From positions 434,001-498,000 of the forward strand of contig NZ_CP114901.1 of the NCBI RefSeq assembly GCF_027497175.1: a DNA stretch of 64,000 nucleotides, given 5' to 3'. Positions within the stretch are counted from its first letter, which is position 1. Each line of letters starts with the position of its first letter. Shown one piece after another: positions 34,398 through 43,966 of this stretch. The notes below the pieces were generated by a model. That model searched no databases, was not told where the DNA came from, and was given only the letters and a program-made list of their open reading frames with translations. A program made the translations under genes and the position numbers. Origin of the DNA: Verrucosispora sp. WMMD573. Lineage in GTDB: Bacteria > Actinomycetota > Actinomycetes > Mycobacteriales > Micromonosporaceae.

Positions 34398-35501
34398 TCA
34401 GGACAGGCGGGCGGCGACCGCGGCGATCCGCTCGTCGGACTCGGTAAGCGCCGCGCGGACGTACTGCCGCCCGCCGGGACCGTAGAAGACACCGGCGGCG
34501 ACCAGAATCCCCCGTCGGGCCAGCCAGTCGACGGTGGCCCAGCAGTCCTCGCCCCGGGTCAGCCACAGGTAGAGCCCCGCCTCGGAGTGCGCCACGGTGA
34601 AACCGGCGCCCACGAACGCCGCCCGCAGCGTCTCGCGCCGGGCACCGTACCGCTTCCGCTGCTCGTCGGCGTGCCGCTCGTCGCGCAGGGCCGCCACCAT
34701 GGCCGCCTGCACCGGCGCCGGCACGATCATCCCCGCGTGCTTACGGATCTTGAGCAGCTCGGCCACCAGAGCCGGGTCGCCGGCCACGAACCCGGCCCGG
34801 TAGCCGGCGAGGTTGGACCGCTTGGACAGCGAGTGCACCGCCAGCACGGAGTCGTACGAGCCGCCGCACACCTCGGGCGAGAGCACCGACACCGGCTCGG
34901 CGTCCCAGCCCAACGGCAGGTAGCACTCGTCGCTGGCCACCACCGCACCGCGCTCACGCGCCCAGTCCACCACCTTGCGCAGGTGCGTGGCGGGCAGCAC
35001 CCGGCCGGTCGGGTTACCCGGCGAGTTCACCCAGACCAGGCGTACCCGCGACGTCGGACCGACGGCGGTCAGCGAGTCGGTGCGTACGGTCGTGGCCCCG
35101 GCCAACCGCGCGCCGTCCTCGTAGGTCGGGTAGGCGATCGACGGGACCACCACGACGTCGCCGGGCCCCACCCCGAGCAGGGTGGGCAGCCAGGCCACCA
35201 GTTCCTTCGAGCCGATCGTCGGCAGCACCCCGAACCCGTCCGGGCCGACGCCACTGGCCCGCGACACCCAGCCCGCGATCGCGTCCCGCAGCGCCGGGGT
35301 GCCGGCGGTCAGCGGATAGCCGGGCGCGTCCGAGGCGTCCGCCAGGGCCTGCCGGATCACCTGCGGCACCGGATCGACAGGCGTACCCATGGAGAGGTTG
35401 ATCACGCCGTCCGGATGCGCCGCGGCCAGCGTGGCCGCGGCGTCCAGGGTGTCCCAGGTGAACTCGGGCAGCCGCGACGAGACCGGGGCGGGCCGGTTCA
35501 G
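34398..35501 (-). CDS. dapC: N-succinyldiaminopimelate aminotransferase, probable CTG start
   Basis: 367 residues, class I/II PLP aminotransferase. The PLP lysine is in LSKRSNLAGYRAGF; NSPGNPTGR and the ASDECYLPLGW segment complete the cofactor site, and the C-terminal Arg that binds substrate carboxylate is in YVRAAL. Provides the amino group in the DAP pathway with dapD and dapE. No ATG, GTG or TTG is suitably placed: the only plausible start is CTG 35501, whose CTGA overlaps the ferredoxin stop exactly as ATGA/GTGA overlaps do elsewhere. The next upstream start lies far inside the ferredoxin gene. Confidence 0.92.
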   Translation of the reverse strand: MNRPAPVSSRLPEFTWDTLDAAATLAAAHPDGVINLSMGTPVDPVPQVIRQALADASDAPGYPLTAGTPALRDAIAGWVSRASGVGPDGFGVLPTIGSKELVAWLPTLLGVGPGDVVVVPSIAYPTYEDGARLAGATTVRTDSLTAVGPTSRVRLVWVNSPGNPTGRVLPATHLRKVVDWARERGAVVASDECYLPLGWDAEPVSVLSPEVCGGSYDSVLAVHSLSKRSNLAGYRAGFVAGDPALVAELLKIRKHAGMIVPAPVQAAMVAALRDERHADEQRKRYGARRETLRAAFVGAGFTVAHSEAGLYLWLTRGEDCWATVDWLARRGILVAAGVFYGPGGRQYVRAALTESDERIAAVAARLS

Positions 35502-35824
35502 TGGCCCTCGCCGCGGGGCGGCTGGGCGGCGACGAAGGTGGCGTCCTTCTCCACCTTGCCGATCTTCGAGGCCCCGCCGGGCGAGCCCAGTTCCTCGAAG
35601 AATTCGTAGTTGGCGCCGGTGTAGTCCTTCCACTGCTCCGGGACGTCGTCCTCGTAGAAGATCGCCTCCACCGGGCAGACAGGCTCACAGGCACCACAGT
35701 CGACGCACTCGTCGGGGTGGATGTAGAGCATCCGGTTGCCCTCGTAAATGCAGTCGACCGGGCATTCCTCGATGCACGCCTTGTCGAGCACATCCACGCA
35801 CGGCTCGGCGATGATGTAGGTCAC
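35498..35824 (-). CDS. fdxA: 7Fe ferredoxin (3Fe-4S/4Fe-4S)
   Basis: 108 residues. Starts VTYIIAEPCVDVLDKACIEE; the first cluster cysteines (CVDVLDKACIEECPVDC) are of the seven-iron type and the second set CVDCGACEPVCP binds a [4Fe-4S] cluster. GTG 35824 follows GGAGGAGAAGACCG. Length is usual for actinobacterial FdxA/FdxC. It heads an operon with dapC, as in mycobacteria (fdxC-Rv1178), perhaps for expression rather than chemistry. Confidence 0.93.
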   Translation of the reverse strand: MTYIIAEPCVDVLDKACIEECPVDCIYEGNRMLYIHPDECVDCGACEPVCPVEAIFYEDDVPEQWKDYTGANYEFFEELGSPGGASKIGKVEKDATFVAAQPPRGEGH

Positions 35825-35903
35825 CGGTCTTCTCCTCCGCAAGACATGCCGCGATCACCCGCGACGGTAAGAGCCTAGTATCTCGCCGGGGAGGAGGTCG
35901 ATC

Positions 35904-36914
35904 GTGCTCCGAGAGCAAGACTTGGGACACCGAATCGTGGTTCGGCGTCGCGTCGGCGTACGCGGTGGTCGGCCGGTGTACTCCGATGCCCTCGGTGAAC
36001 TGGTCGAACTGACCGAGACACATCTCACGCTTACCACCCGGCAGGGGCGGTTGCGGGTGCCGATTGCCGAGGTACACCGGGCCAAGCGGGTCCCGGCGGC
36101 CCGCCGGCCGACGGCCGCCGCCATGGTCGAGCTGGAACTCGCCGCCGACGAGGCGTGGCCGGCCCCCGTCCGGGCCCGGCTCGGTGACTGGCTGCTGCGG
36201 AACGCCGACGGCTGGACCGGCCGGGCCAACTCGGCGCTGCCGGTGGGCGACCCGGACCGTCCGCTGCCGGACGCCGTCGACGCGGTCGAACGCTGGTACG
36301 CCGGGCACGGCCGGCCGGCCATGGTCAACACGCCGCTGCCGCTGGCCGCGCCGGTCGGCAGCGAACTCGACCGGAGAGGCTGGGGCAGCCGGCCACCGGT
36401 GCTCGTGCAGACGGTCCCTCTCGCCACCCTCAGCGCGGCGACACCGCCCGACGCGGGCTCGGCAGCCCCCGACATCCCCGACGACCCGCGCGGCCGGGAC
36501 GGCTCGGCCGGCCCGGTGGTCGAGTTGGCCGCGACGCCGTCAGCGGACTGGCTGGCCGTGGCCGCCGGCCGCAAGGGCGGGCTGCCGGACGCCGCCCGGC
36601 ACGTGCTCACCGCCGTGGACCAGATCCGCTTCGGCCACGCGTACCTCGACGGCGCGCTCGTCGGCATCGGCCGGGGCACGGTCACCGGCCAGGGGCGCTG
36701 GCTCGGGTTGTGCCTGATCGAGGTGCTGCCCGCCGCACGCCGGCAGGGACTGGCCGGCCGGCTGATCCGAGCACTCGCCGACTGGGCCGCCGACACCGGT
36801 GCGACCGACGCGTTCCTCCAGGTCGAGCAGAGCAACACCGGCGCGGTCGCGCTCTACCACAAGCTGGGCTTCAGCACCCACCACACCTACCTGACCCGCG
36901 TCGCGCCGCAGTGA
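35904..36914 (+). CDS. GNAT-family N-acetyltransferase with an extra N-terminal domain
   Basis: 336 residues. The C-terminal GNAT domain (about 235-330) shows the acetyl-CoA loop in ARRQGLAGRLIRAL and the final YHKLGF. The first 230 residues contain an SH3-like strand region followed by a degenerate GNAT-like half (LRNADGWTGRANSALP). The pattern is that of actinobacterial proteins annotated as N-acetylglutamate synthase of the CG3035/Rv0428c type; the substrate is not readable. GTG 35904 has GGGGAGGAGG upstream and a TAGTAT box at 35876. Confidence 0.82.
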   Translation: MLREQDLGHRIVVRRRVGVRGGRPVYSDALGELVELTETHLTLTTRQGRLRVPIAEVHRAKRVPAARRPTAAAMVELELAADEAWPAPVRARLGDWLLRNADGWTGRANSALPVGDPDRPLPDAVDAVERWYAGHGRPAMVNTPLPLAAPVGSELDRRGWGSRPPVLVQTVPLATLSAATPPDAGSAAPDIPDDPRGRDGSAGPVVELAATPSADWLAVAAGRKGGLPDAARHVLTAVDQIRFGHAYLDGALVGIGRGTVTGQGRWLGLCLIEVLPAARRQGLAGRLIRALADWAADTGATDAFLQVEQSNTGAVALYHKLGFSTHHTYLTRVAPQ

Positions 36915-36923
36915 CCCCGCCCG

Positions 36924-37391
36924 TCAACGGCGGACCACCCGGCGGGGCTTGGCCGCGGTGGTCTCGGCGGCCCGTTGCAGGCTGCGCGAACGGTAGTCGC
37001 GACCGAGCGTGACCAGCAGCAGGTAGCCAAGCATCGTCCCGACGGTGGTCGCCACCAGGTAGAGGCCGATCTGCGCGAAGAACGTCCCGCCGCCACCGGC
37101 GAACGGGTTGTCACCGACCAGCAGGGGCCCGATCAGCACGGTCAGCCCGACCGCGATGCCGATCGCGGCGGCCACCTCGCCGGCCCAGCGGGCCAACGGA
37201 CGCCGCTCACCCCAGACGAAGGCGACACCGGCCAGCATCAGGCCGATCACCACGAACATCCCGAGCGACACCCGGTCAGCGACGCTGTCGTTGCCATCGA
37301 AGCCGAACCGGATGACCAGCCGGGCGACCACGTTGACCGCGAACAGTGCGATCGCGAGCACACCGACCGCACGCCACCGCTGTCCCATCAC
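36924..37391 (-). CDS. Four-helix membrane protein
   Basis: 155 residues with four hydrophobic helices (about 8-28, 42-60, 70-92, 104-128) and a basic C-terminal tail ending RRVVRR. No family recognised with confidence. It is in line with the next membrane gene and mshB, 75 bases downstream of the former. Confidence 0.65.
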   Translation of the reverse strand: MMGQRWRAVGVLAIALFAVNVVARLVIRFGFDGNDSVADRVSLGMFVVIGLMLAGVAFVWGERRPLARWAGEVAAAIGIAVGLTVLIGPLLVGDNPFAGGGGTFFAQIGLYLVATTVGTMLGYLLLVTLGRDYRSRSLQRAAETTAAKPRRVVRR

Positions 37392-37466
37392 ATGCCTCCC
37401 GCCGTACCGCCCGCCCGGATGGCGGGACTCCTGGCAGGAATATCTACCACCCGTCGCTGGGCGACG

Positions 37467-37922
37467 TCAGTACCGTCCGGGTGCCGGGGCCGGGGCGAGG
37501 ATCGACCGGAACGCCATCACCGTGAAGGTCATCGCACCACCGACCACCAGGGTGAGCCCGACCCAGTTGCCGACGAGCAGGACGTCACCCTCGTCGGTCC
37601 GGTCGGCGGCGATCACCATGATGGCCACCCAGGGCAGCGCCGGCAGCGCCACCGCCCAACGACGGCCGACGGTCTCGACGGCCAACCAGCTCAACGCGAT
37701 GTTCGCGGCCACGGCCACCAGCACCGCGACGCCGACCAGGTACCCGCCGATCCGAAGCGGAGCGAGCAGCAACTCCAGCACCGCGCTCAGCATCGCCGCC
37801 AGGACGGCGAACGTGGCGCCGGCCACCCGCAGGCCGATGTCCAGCGGACGTCGCCACCTCCGGCGCGGTGGGGGCGGCTGCTGCTCCTGCGGGGCGACCG
37901 ACATCGCGGCGGGCAGGGTCAC
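37467..37922 (-). CDS. Membrane protein coupled to mshB
   Basis: 151 residues: a Pro/Arg-rich N-terminal 27 residues, then four hydrophobic helices. The GTG start overlaps the mshB stop (GTGA). Mycobacterial mshB (Rv1170) is likewise followed by a small membrane-protein gene (Rv1171). Function unknown; a role with mycothiol is only positional inference. Confidence 0.75.
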   Translation of the reverse strand: MTLPAAMSVAPQEQQPPPPRRRWRRPLDIGLRVAGATFAVLAAMLSAVLELLLAPLRIGGYLVGVAVLVAVAANIALSWLAVETVGRRWAVALPALPWVAIMVIAADRTDEGDVLLVGNWVGLTLVVGGAMTFTVMAFRSILAPAPAPGRY

Positions 37923-38869
37923 CGGTGACCGGCCGGGGTGACCGGTCTACGGCCGGGACCGCCGACGACGTCCGGGCCGCCGGCGGCGTCCGGCGCTACC
38001 GCGTCCACCCCGGCGAACAGATCCGACTCCCAGCCGTACGGGCCGCTGCCCGCCCCCTTCTCCCCCAGCGCCAGGGTGAAGTACTCCACCCCCATGAACT
38101 CGGCGCCGAAGTTGCCGGCGATCGAGTACAGCCAGGAGGTGGCCGGGATCTGGGTGGCATGGGCGCGCATCGCCGCCTCCTTCGCGGCGTGCTGCTCGGT
38201 GGCGTCGATCCGGGCCGCGATCTCCTCGTCCGGCGTGCAGAACGGCAGCTCGGTGGCGTCGGCGATGCCGGCGAAGGGGTTGTCCGACGTCTCCGCAAAG
38301 TGCGTCATGCCGGCCTCCAGGACGCTCTGCGGCATCGCCGTCCAGTAGACCTTCGCCGGTGCGAGTCCTTCGGCGGCGGCCAGCTCGACGGCCCGCATGG
38401 TCACCCGGTGTGCCTGGATGTGGTCGGGATGGCCGTAGAAGCCGTTGTCGTCGTACGTGACGACCACCTGCGGGCGCACCTCCCGGATGATCTTCAGCAG
38501 ATACCCGGCTGCCTCGTCCAGGTCGGCGCCCCAGAAGGCCCGGGGATGCTCGTTTGTCGACAGGCCCATCATCCCGGAGTCCCGGTAGCGGCCGGCCCCG
38601 CCGAGAAACCGGTGGTCGGTGACGCCCAGCTCGGCGCAGGCGGTGGCCAGCTCGGCGATCCGGTATCCGCCGAGCTGGTCGGCCTCGGCCGCGGCGAGCC
38701 CGGCCAGCTCCGGTACGTGGATCTCACCCTCCTCGCCCAGCGTGCAGGTCACCAGGGTGACGTGGGCACCCGTGGCCGAGTAGTGGGCCATCGTCGAGCC
38801 GGTGCCGATGGACTCGTCGTCGGGATGCGCGTGGACCAGCAGCAGGCGGCGGTCAGGCAGCGTCGTCAC
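37919..38869 (-). CDS. mshB: GlcNAc-inositol deacetylase of mycothiol synthesis
   Basis: 316 residues from the chosen start. PIG-L/LmbE family zinc enzyme: HAHPDDE near residue 14 supplies the His, Asp and base, and GHPDHIQAH holds the third ligand region. MshB removes the acetyl group from GlcNAc-Ins. Sequence such as [20 protein letters not shown] is MshB-like. Start GTG 38869 is preferred to 38878: TAGAGT then lies exactly 7 bases upstream, whereas the longer start would overlap that box. The tail (about 285-316) is Gly/Pro-rich. Confidence 0.92.
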   Translation of the reverse strand: MTTLPDRRLLLVHAHPDDESIGTGSTMAHYSATGAHVTLVTCTLGEEGEIHVPELAGLAAAEADQLGGYRIAELATACAELGVTDHRFLGGAGRYRDSGMMGLSTNEHPRAFWGADLDEAAGYLLKIIREVRPQVVVTYDDNGFYGHPDHIQAHRVTMRAVELAAAEGLAPAKVYWTAMPQSVLEAGMTHFAETSDNPFAGIADATELPFCTPDEEIAARIDATEQHAAKEAAMRAHATQIPATSWLYSIAGNFGAEFMGVEYFTLALGEKGAGSGPYGWESDLFAGVDAVAPDAAGGPDVVGGPGRRPVTPAGHR

Positions 38870-38876
38870 GACGGTC

Positions 38877-38882
38877 ACTCTA
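38877..38882 (-). promoter_or_regulatory. -10 box of leaderless mshB
   Basis: TAGAGT, 7 bases before GTG 38869. Confidence 0.55.
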
Positions 38883-38951
38883 ACCGGCGGTTATCGCCTG
38901 CCGACCCAGACGCGTCCGCGCAGGTCGCTCACATCGGGCTCGGTACCGGCC

Positions 38952-38957
38952 TACGAT
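38952..38957 (+). promoter_or_regulatory. -10 box of leaderless S9 peptidase gene
   Basis: TACGAT, 7 bases before GTG 38965; divergent partner of the mshB promoter 70 bases away. Confidence 0.55.
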
Positions 38958-38964
38958 CTGGCCT

Positions 38965-41112
38965 GTGGACTTTCCCGAGCTGGCCGCCCGCACCCGCAGG
39001 TTCAGCCACGGGGCGCCGCGGGCCGTCTCCGTGGCCGACGACGGTGCCCGGGTGGTCTTCCTACGCTCGGCCGGGCCGGAGGATCCGGCCGACGCGCTCT
39101 GGCTGCTGGACGTGGCGACCGGCACGGAACGGCTGGTCGCCGATCCGGGCACCCTGCTCGGCAGCGATGCCGACCCCGACGCGCTGAGCCCGGGGGAACG
39201 CGCCCGGCGGGAGCGACTGCGGTTGAGCGCCTCCGGCATCGGCTCGTACGCCCTCGACGCCGCCGGACGGATCGCGGTGTTCGCGCTGGCGGGGCGGCTC
39301 TTCCGGGCAGACCTGGTGCATGGCGACGTGATCGAGGTGCCCACCGTCGGGCCGGTGCTCGACCCACGGCCGGACCCGAGCGGGCAGCGGCTGGCCTACG
39401 TGACCGACGCCGCCGAAGGGGTACGCCGGGGCGAGTTACGGGTGATCGACACCGACGGCGCCGACACCATCCTCGCCGGCGAGGACTCCGGCGTGCTCTG
39501 GGGGCTGGCCGAGCACATCGCGGCGGAGGAGTTCGACCGGCACCGCGGCTACTGGTGGGCGCCCGACGGTCGGTCGGTGCTCGCCGCCCGGGTGGACGAG
39601 TCCCGGCTGCCCCGCTGGCACCTACACGATCCGGCGCAGCCGGACAGCCCGCCGGTCAGCGTGGCGTACCCGGTGGCGGGCGGCCCGAACGCCGAGGTCA
39701 GCCTGCACCTGCTCGACCTCGACGGCGGCTGGGTCGACGTGCACTGGGACCGGGAGACCTACCCGTACCTGACCGCGGTGCACTGGGGTGAGGGCGCCCC
39801 GCTGATCACCGTGCTGCGCCGCGCCCAGCAGCACGGGCTGGTGCTCGCGGTCGATCCGCGTACCGGGGAGACCCAGGTGCACGCCGAACTGGCCGACCCC
39901 CGCTGGGTCGAGCCGATCCCGGGCACCCCCGTGCACCTGCCCGACGGCCGGGTGCTGGTCGGTGGCGAGTTGGCCCACGACGGGTACGACGCGCGCTGCC
40001 TGTTCGCCGACGGCACCCTGCTCACCCCGCCCTCGCTGTACGTGCGTCGGGTGGTCGGTCGGCTCGCCGCCAGCAGTGGTCCGGCGGACCTGTTGGTCGA
40101 GGCGAGCGACGGCGAGCCGAGCGAACAGCACCTGTTCCGGGTCCGGACCAGCATCGGCGGCGGCGTGGACGCCCGCCGGCTGACCAGTGACGCCGGCTGG
40201 CACGTCGGTGCGGTCGGTGGCGGCGTGCTGGTCATCGGCAGCGCCTCGCTTGATCACCCGGGCGTCCGGTGGACGGTGCGGCACGGCGATCGAGAGGTGG
40301 GCACGCTGCGGTCGCTGGCCGCCACGCCCAGCTACTCCCCGCTGCCGCTGCTGGAACGGGTGACCGACCGTCGGCTTCCCTCGGCGGTGCTCTACCCGGA
40401 CAACCACGTCACCGGCCGTCGACTGCCGGTGCTGCTGGACGTCTACGGCGGTCCGGGGCACCAGGAGGTGGTGGCCGCGCGCTCGGCCTGGCTGGAGCGG
40501 CAGTGGTGGGCCGACGCCGGCTTCGCGGTGGTGGTCACCGACAACCGGGGTACGCCGGGCATCGCCCCGTCCTACGAGAAGGCCATCCACCGCCGGGTGG
40601 CCGACGTGATCCTGCTCGACCAGGTGGAGGCCCTCACCGCGCTCGCCGAGAAGCACCCGGATCTTGACCTGGACCGGGTGGCGGTGCGTGGTTGGTCGTT
40701 CGGCGGCTGGCTGGCCGGCCTGGCGGTGCTGCGGCATCCGGAGCTGTTCCGGTGCGGCATCGCCGGTGCGCCGGTCACCGACTGGGGCCTGTACGACACC
40801 GCGTACACCGAGCGGTACCTGGGTCTGCCCGCCGACGGTGAGGACGTCTACGCGCACCACTCGCTCGTGGAACTGGCCGCCGAGCCGGTCACCGACCCGG
40901 CGCACGCCCGACCGCTGCTGCTGGTACACGGCATGGTCGACGACAACGTGGTGGCGGCGCACACGCTGCGACTGTCGGCGGCGTTGCTGGCCACCGGCCG
41001 GCCGCACTCGGTGCTGCCGCTGACCGCCGCCACCCACATGGCCGCCGGTGGCGTCGCCGAGCGCCTCCTCCGCCTGGAGCTCGACTTCCTCCGCACCCAA
41101 CTTCGGATGTGA
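38965..41112 (+). CDS. S9-family serine peptidase (dipeptidyl peptidase IV-like)
   Basis: 715 residues. An N-terminal beta-propeller covers about residues 1-460 and the hydrolase domain the rest. The catalytic Ser is in RGWSFGGW, with the Asp in HGMVDDNV and the His in AATHMAAGG. The EE-type motif AAEEFDRHRGYWW in the propeller matches DPP IV-like enzymes that trim N-terminal dipeptides. No signal peptide, so cytoplasmic; it could process peptides imported by the adjacent ABC system (inference). Confidence 0.92.
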   Translation: MDFPELAARTRRFSHGAPRAVSVADDGARVVFLRSAGPEDPADALWLLDVATGTERLVADPGTLLGSDADPDALSPGERARRERLRLSASGIGSYALDAAGRIAVFALAGRLFRADLVHGDVIEVPTVGPVLDPRPDPSGQRLAYVTDAAEGVRRGELRVIDTDGADTILAGEDSGVLWGLAEHIAAEEFDRHRGYWWAPDGRSVLAARVDESRLPRWHLHDPAQPDSPPVSVAYPVAGGPNAEVSLHLLDLDGGWVDVHWDRETYPYLTAVHWGEGAPLITVLRRAQQHGLVLAVDPRTGETQVHAELADPRWVEPIPGTPVHLPDGRVLVGGELAHDGYDARCLFADGTLLTPPSLYVRRVVGRLAASSGPADLLVEASDGEPSEQHLFRVRTSIGGGVDARRLTSDAGWHVGAVGGGVLVIGSASLDHPGVRWTVRHGDREVGTLRSLAATPSYSPLPLLERVTDRRLPSAVLYPDNHVTGRRLPVLLDVYGGPGHQEVVAARSAWLERQWWADAGFAVVVTDNRGTPGIAPSYEKAIHRRVADVILLDQVEALTALAEKHPDLDLDRVAVRGWSFGGWLAGLAVLRHPELFRCGIAGAPVTDWGLYDTAYTERYLGLPADGEDVYAHHSLVELAAEPVTDPAHARPLLLVHGMVDDNVVAAHTLRLSAALLATGRPHSVLPLTAATHMAAGGVAERLLRLELDFLRTQLRM

Positions 41113-41119
41113 GTCGGGG

Positions 41120-42862
41120 CTACGGCTCGACGTGGGCGTTGACCAGCGACGGATAGCCGAAGACGCTGGAGACGAAGGCCCCGCCGGCCTTGGAGCCGTG
41201 CACCTGGTAGGCCACGTCGACGTAGAGCGGGACCACCGGGGCGTGCGTCCTCATGATCCGCTCATCGAGCTGCGCCCAGTGCGGGCCCTGTTCACTCGGC
41301 GGCAGGGCGAGAATCCGGTCGAACTCGGCACTGATCATGGGGTCGTTGAAGTACGACTCGTTGGTGTTGCCGGTGGCTCGGATGGCGCGACCGTCGAAGA
41401 GGACCGGCAGGATGGACGCGCCGCTGGGCCAGTCGGCGGCCCACGAGCTGAGATACAGGTCCCACGGGTTGCCCCGCTTCTTGATCTCGTCGAACTTCGC
41501 GTCGTCCGGGATGTTCCGGATCGTGATGGCGAATCCCGCGCGCTCCAGGTTGCCCTTGAGCTGCGTCGCCACCTGCTGCTCCACTGAGCTGTCGGCGGCG
41601 CCGAGGACCAGTTCGGGGCGCTGCCCGCCGAGCAGTTCCCGGGCCTGGTCCGGGTCGCCGTTCGGCCCGGCCGGATACGCGTCGTACGTCCGGTGCCCGA
41701 TGGTGGCCGGTGGCATCAGGGTGGTCATCGGCACGGCGACGTGCGGCCCGCCCAGCACCTTCACCAGCCCCTCCCGGTCGATCGCGTGGTTCAGCGCCCG
41801 GCGCACCCGCAGATCGGTGACCCGCTCGTTGTTGATGACCAGGTGGTTGGCGCTCGGCGTCGGGGACAGCAGCGTCCGGGACCGCAGCGCCGCGTCACCC
41901 GCGACCCGGGCGACCAGCGAGGCTGGCACGTAGTCCCACGACAGGGCGCTCTGGTCGGCCCCGTTGTCGGCGATGATCCGGTTGGCGGCGGCATCCGGGG
42001 TCGCGCCGAAACTCCACACGAAGCGGTCCGGGTACTGGTGACGTACCGGGTCCGTGCCGGCGTCCCAGTGTTCGTTGCGCTCCATCACGATCTCGGTGCC
42101 CGGCCGGTAGCGGGTGACCTTGTACGGCCCGGACGAGAAGGGGGCGTTGCCGAGGTTGAGCCCGGTGTCCCGGTCGGGCGGCAGGGGCGCGGTCGCCGGC
42201 AGTGACGCCGCGAACGGCAGGTCGCAGCGGGGCCTGGCGAACTCGAAGCGCAACGTCCGGGCGTCCGGCGTGGTCAGGCCCGGCGGCAGCGAGCCGCGGT
42301 TGGCCTCGAAGTCCCACGCGGTGTCGTACTGCGGGGTGTCCGCCAGCCACTCCTGCAGGTAGGTGGGGCCACCGGCCAGGTCCGGGTCGAAGGACCTGGC
42401 GATCCCGTACGCGATCTCCCTGGCCGTGACCGGGCGGCCGTCCTCGAAGCGCACCCCGTCCTTGACGGTGAACTCCCAGACCCGGCAGTCGTCGTCGACG
42501 TCGCGGCCCGGCGTCTCGGCGAGGTCACCGACCAGCATCAGGTTGCCCGCACCATCGTCCTTCCAGATGGTGAGGCTGCGGGCGACAAGTGGCACGGCCA
42601 TCAGGCCGGCGAACGAGTACGTCCGCTGCGGATCCAGGTGGGAGATCGGCGTCTCGCGGAGGACGGTGAACGTGCCACCACGCCGCGCACCCGCCACCTC
42701 CGGGGCCGGGCCGGTCGAGTCCTTCGGGTCGGTGGCGATGACCCCGATGGGTTGCCGGCCGGAGTTCACCGAGGGGCTCCCGCCGGTGTTCGCCGGGCAG
42801 GCGCTCAGGACCGCCACCAGCGCGAACGCGCCACTCGCCGCAACCGCCACCCGTGGTCGCAT
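41120..42862 (-). CDS. Peptide ABC transporter substrate-binding lipoprotein (family 5)
   Basis: 580 residues. Lipoprotein signal ends LSAC at residue 22. SBP family 5 features: VKDGVRFEDGRPVTAREIAYGI, NRIIADNGADQSALSWDYVP and RRALNHAIDREGLVKVLGG. Last gene of the dpp-like operon. The mshB neighbourhood of mycobacteria also holds a family-5 protein (LpqW), but here it has a full transporter. ATG 42862 is preceded by GAGGAGG. Ligand: probably oligopeptides. Confidence 0.88.
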   Translation of the reverse strand: MRPRVAVAASGAFALVAVLSACPANTGGSPSVNSGRQPIGVIATDPKDSTGPAPEVAGARRGGTFTVLRETPISHLDPQRTYSFAGLMAVPLVARSLTIWKDDGAGNLMLVGDLAETPGRDVDDDCRVWEFTVKDGVRFEDGRPVTAREIAYGIARSFDPDLAGGPTYLQEWLADTPQYDTAWDFEANRGSLPPGLTTPDARTLRFEFARPRCDLPFAASLPATAPLPPDRDTGLNLGNAPFSSGPYKVTRYRPGTEIVMERNEHWDAGTDPVRHQYPDRFVWSFGATPDAAANRIIADNGADQSALSWDYVPASLVARVAGDAALRSRTLLSPTPSANHLVINNERVTDLRVRRALNHAIDREGLVKVLGGPHVAVPMTTLMPPATIGHRTYDAYPAGPNGDPDQARELLGGQRPELVLGAADSSVEQQVATQLKGNLERAGFAITIRNIPDDAKFDEIKKRGNPWDLYLSSWAADWPSGASILPVLFDGRAIRATGNTNESYFNDPMISAEFDRILALPPSEQGPHWAQLDERIMRTHAPVVPLYVDVAYQVHGSKAGGAFVSSVFGYPSLVNAHVEP

Positions 42863-42911
42863 CTGTTGCCTCCTCAGTCGTCGATGGTTCCACGCCCCGT
42901 CCCGCCCCGGC

Positions 42912-43898
42912 TCAGCCCAACCGCACCCGCGGGTCGATGACCGCGTACAGCAGGTCCACCAGCAGGTTCGCCAGCACCACGAAGACCGCCGCGACCAGCA
43001 CGGTGGCCATGATGGTCGGCAGGTCTCCGGCGCGTACGGCGTCGACGGCGGTACGGCCGAGCCCCTGGATACCGAAGGTCGTCTCGGTGATCACCGTCCC
43101 ACCGAGCGCCGCGCCGACGTCGAGCCCGGCGACGGTCACCACCGGAGTGATCGCCGCGCGCAGCGCGTGCCGGCCGTACACCGCCGTGCCGGACAGGCCC
43201 TTCGCCCGGGCGGTACGCACGAAGTCCTCACCCAACGTCTCCAGCAGTTGGGCGCGGACCAGTCGGGCGTAGCCGGCGGAGAAGAGCAGCGCCAGCGACA
43301 GCCAGGCGAGCACCAGCCCCCCGGCCCAGCGAACCGGGTCGTCGAACAGCGACGTGTAGCTCGGCACCGGCAGCCACCCCAGCGTGTACACGAAGACCAG
43401 CAGCAGCACCGCGCCGACGAAGTACAACTGCACGGAGGCACCGGCGAGCGTGAAGCCGATCGCGGCCCGGTCGACCCACGTGCCACGACGCAGCGCCGAC
43501 ACCAGGCCCAGGCCCACCCCGAGCAGCAGCCACAGGACGGCCGCCGGGATGACGATGCTCAGCGTCACCGGCACCACCCGGGCGAGGGTGTCGGTGACCG
43601 CCTCGTTGTTCACGTACGACCAGCCCAGGCACGGCGCGTCGCAGCGTCCGCCCTGGGCGCCGCCGAGGTCCCGACCGGTGACGATGCCCAACATGTAGCC
43701 CGCGTACTGGTCGACAAGCGGATCGCTCAGCCCCAACTCCTCACGTACCCGTTCCAGCCGCTCCGGGTTGCAGTTCTTCGGGCACATGCCGGTGACCGGG
43801 TCCCGGGGCAGGGCGAAGAACATCAGGAAGGTCAGGACGCTCACCGCGAAGAGGGTGAGCACGGCCGACAGGGTCCGCTTGACCAGGAAACGCGTCAT
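42912..43898 (-). CDS. Peptide ABC transporter permease, DppB type
   Basis: 328 residues, six hydrophobic helices. Starts MTRFLVKRTLSAVLTLF; the EAA loop is RTARAKGLSGTAVYGRHALR. Dimerises with the next permease. The periplasmic loop after helix 1 has an unusual CPKNC pair. ATG overlaps the stop of a mini-ORF (TGATG). Confidence 0.9.
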   Translation of the reverse strand: MTRFLVKRTLSAVLTLFAVSVLTFLMFFALPRDPVTGMCPKNCNPERLERVREELGLSDPLVDQYAGYMLGIVTGRDLGGAQGGRCDAPCLGWSYVNNEAVTDTLARVVPVTLSIVIPAAVLWLLLGVGLGLVSALRRGTWVDRAAIGFTLAGASVQLYFVGAVLLLVFVYTLGWLPVPSYTSLFDDPVRWAGGLVLAWLSLALLFSAGYARLVRAQLLETLGEDFVRTARAKGLSGTAVYGRHALRAAITPVVTVAGLDVGAALGGTVITETTFGIQGLGRTAVDAVRAGDLPTIMATVLVAAVFVVLANLLVDLLYAVIDPRVRLG

Positions 43899-43957
43899 CA
43901 GAGCCGACCCGGGCCCGGATCGGCGGGGCTCCGCCGTGCTGCGCTGCTCGCGTACAT
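43898..43957 (-). CDS. 19-residue mini-ORF between dppC and dppB
   Basis: ATG 43957 follows GGTGACCGG, and the final TGA overlaps the dppB ATG (TGATG). Encodes MYASSAARRSPADPGPGRL. Possibly a coupling peptide that carries ribosomes across the 68-base gap. Confidence 0.25.
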   Translation of the reverse strand: MYASSAARRSPADPGPGRL

Positions 43958-43966
43958 CCGGTCACC

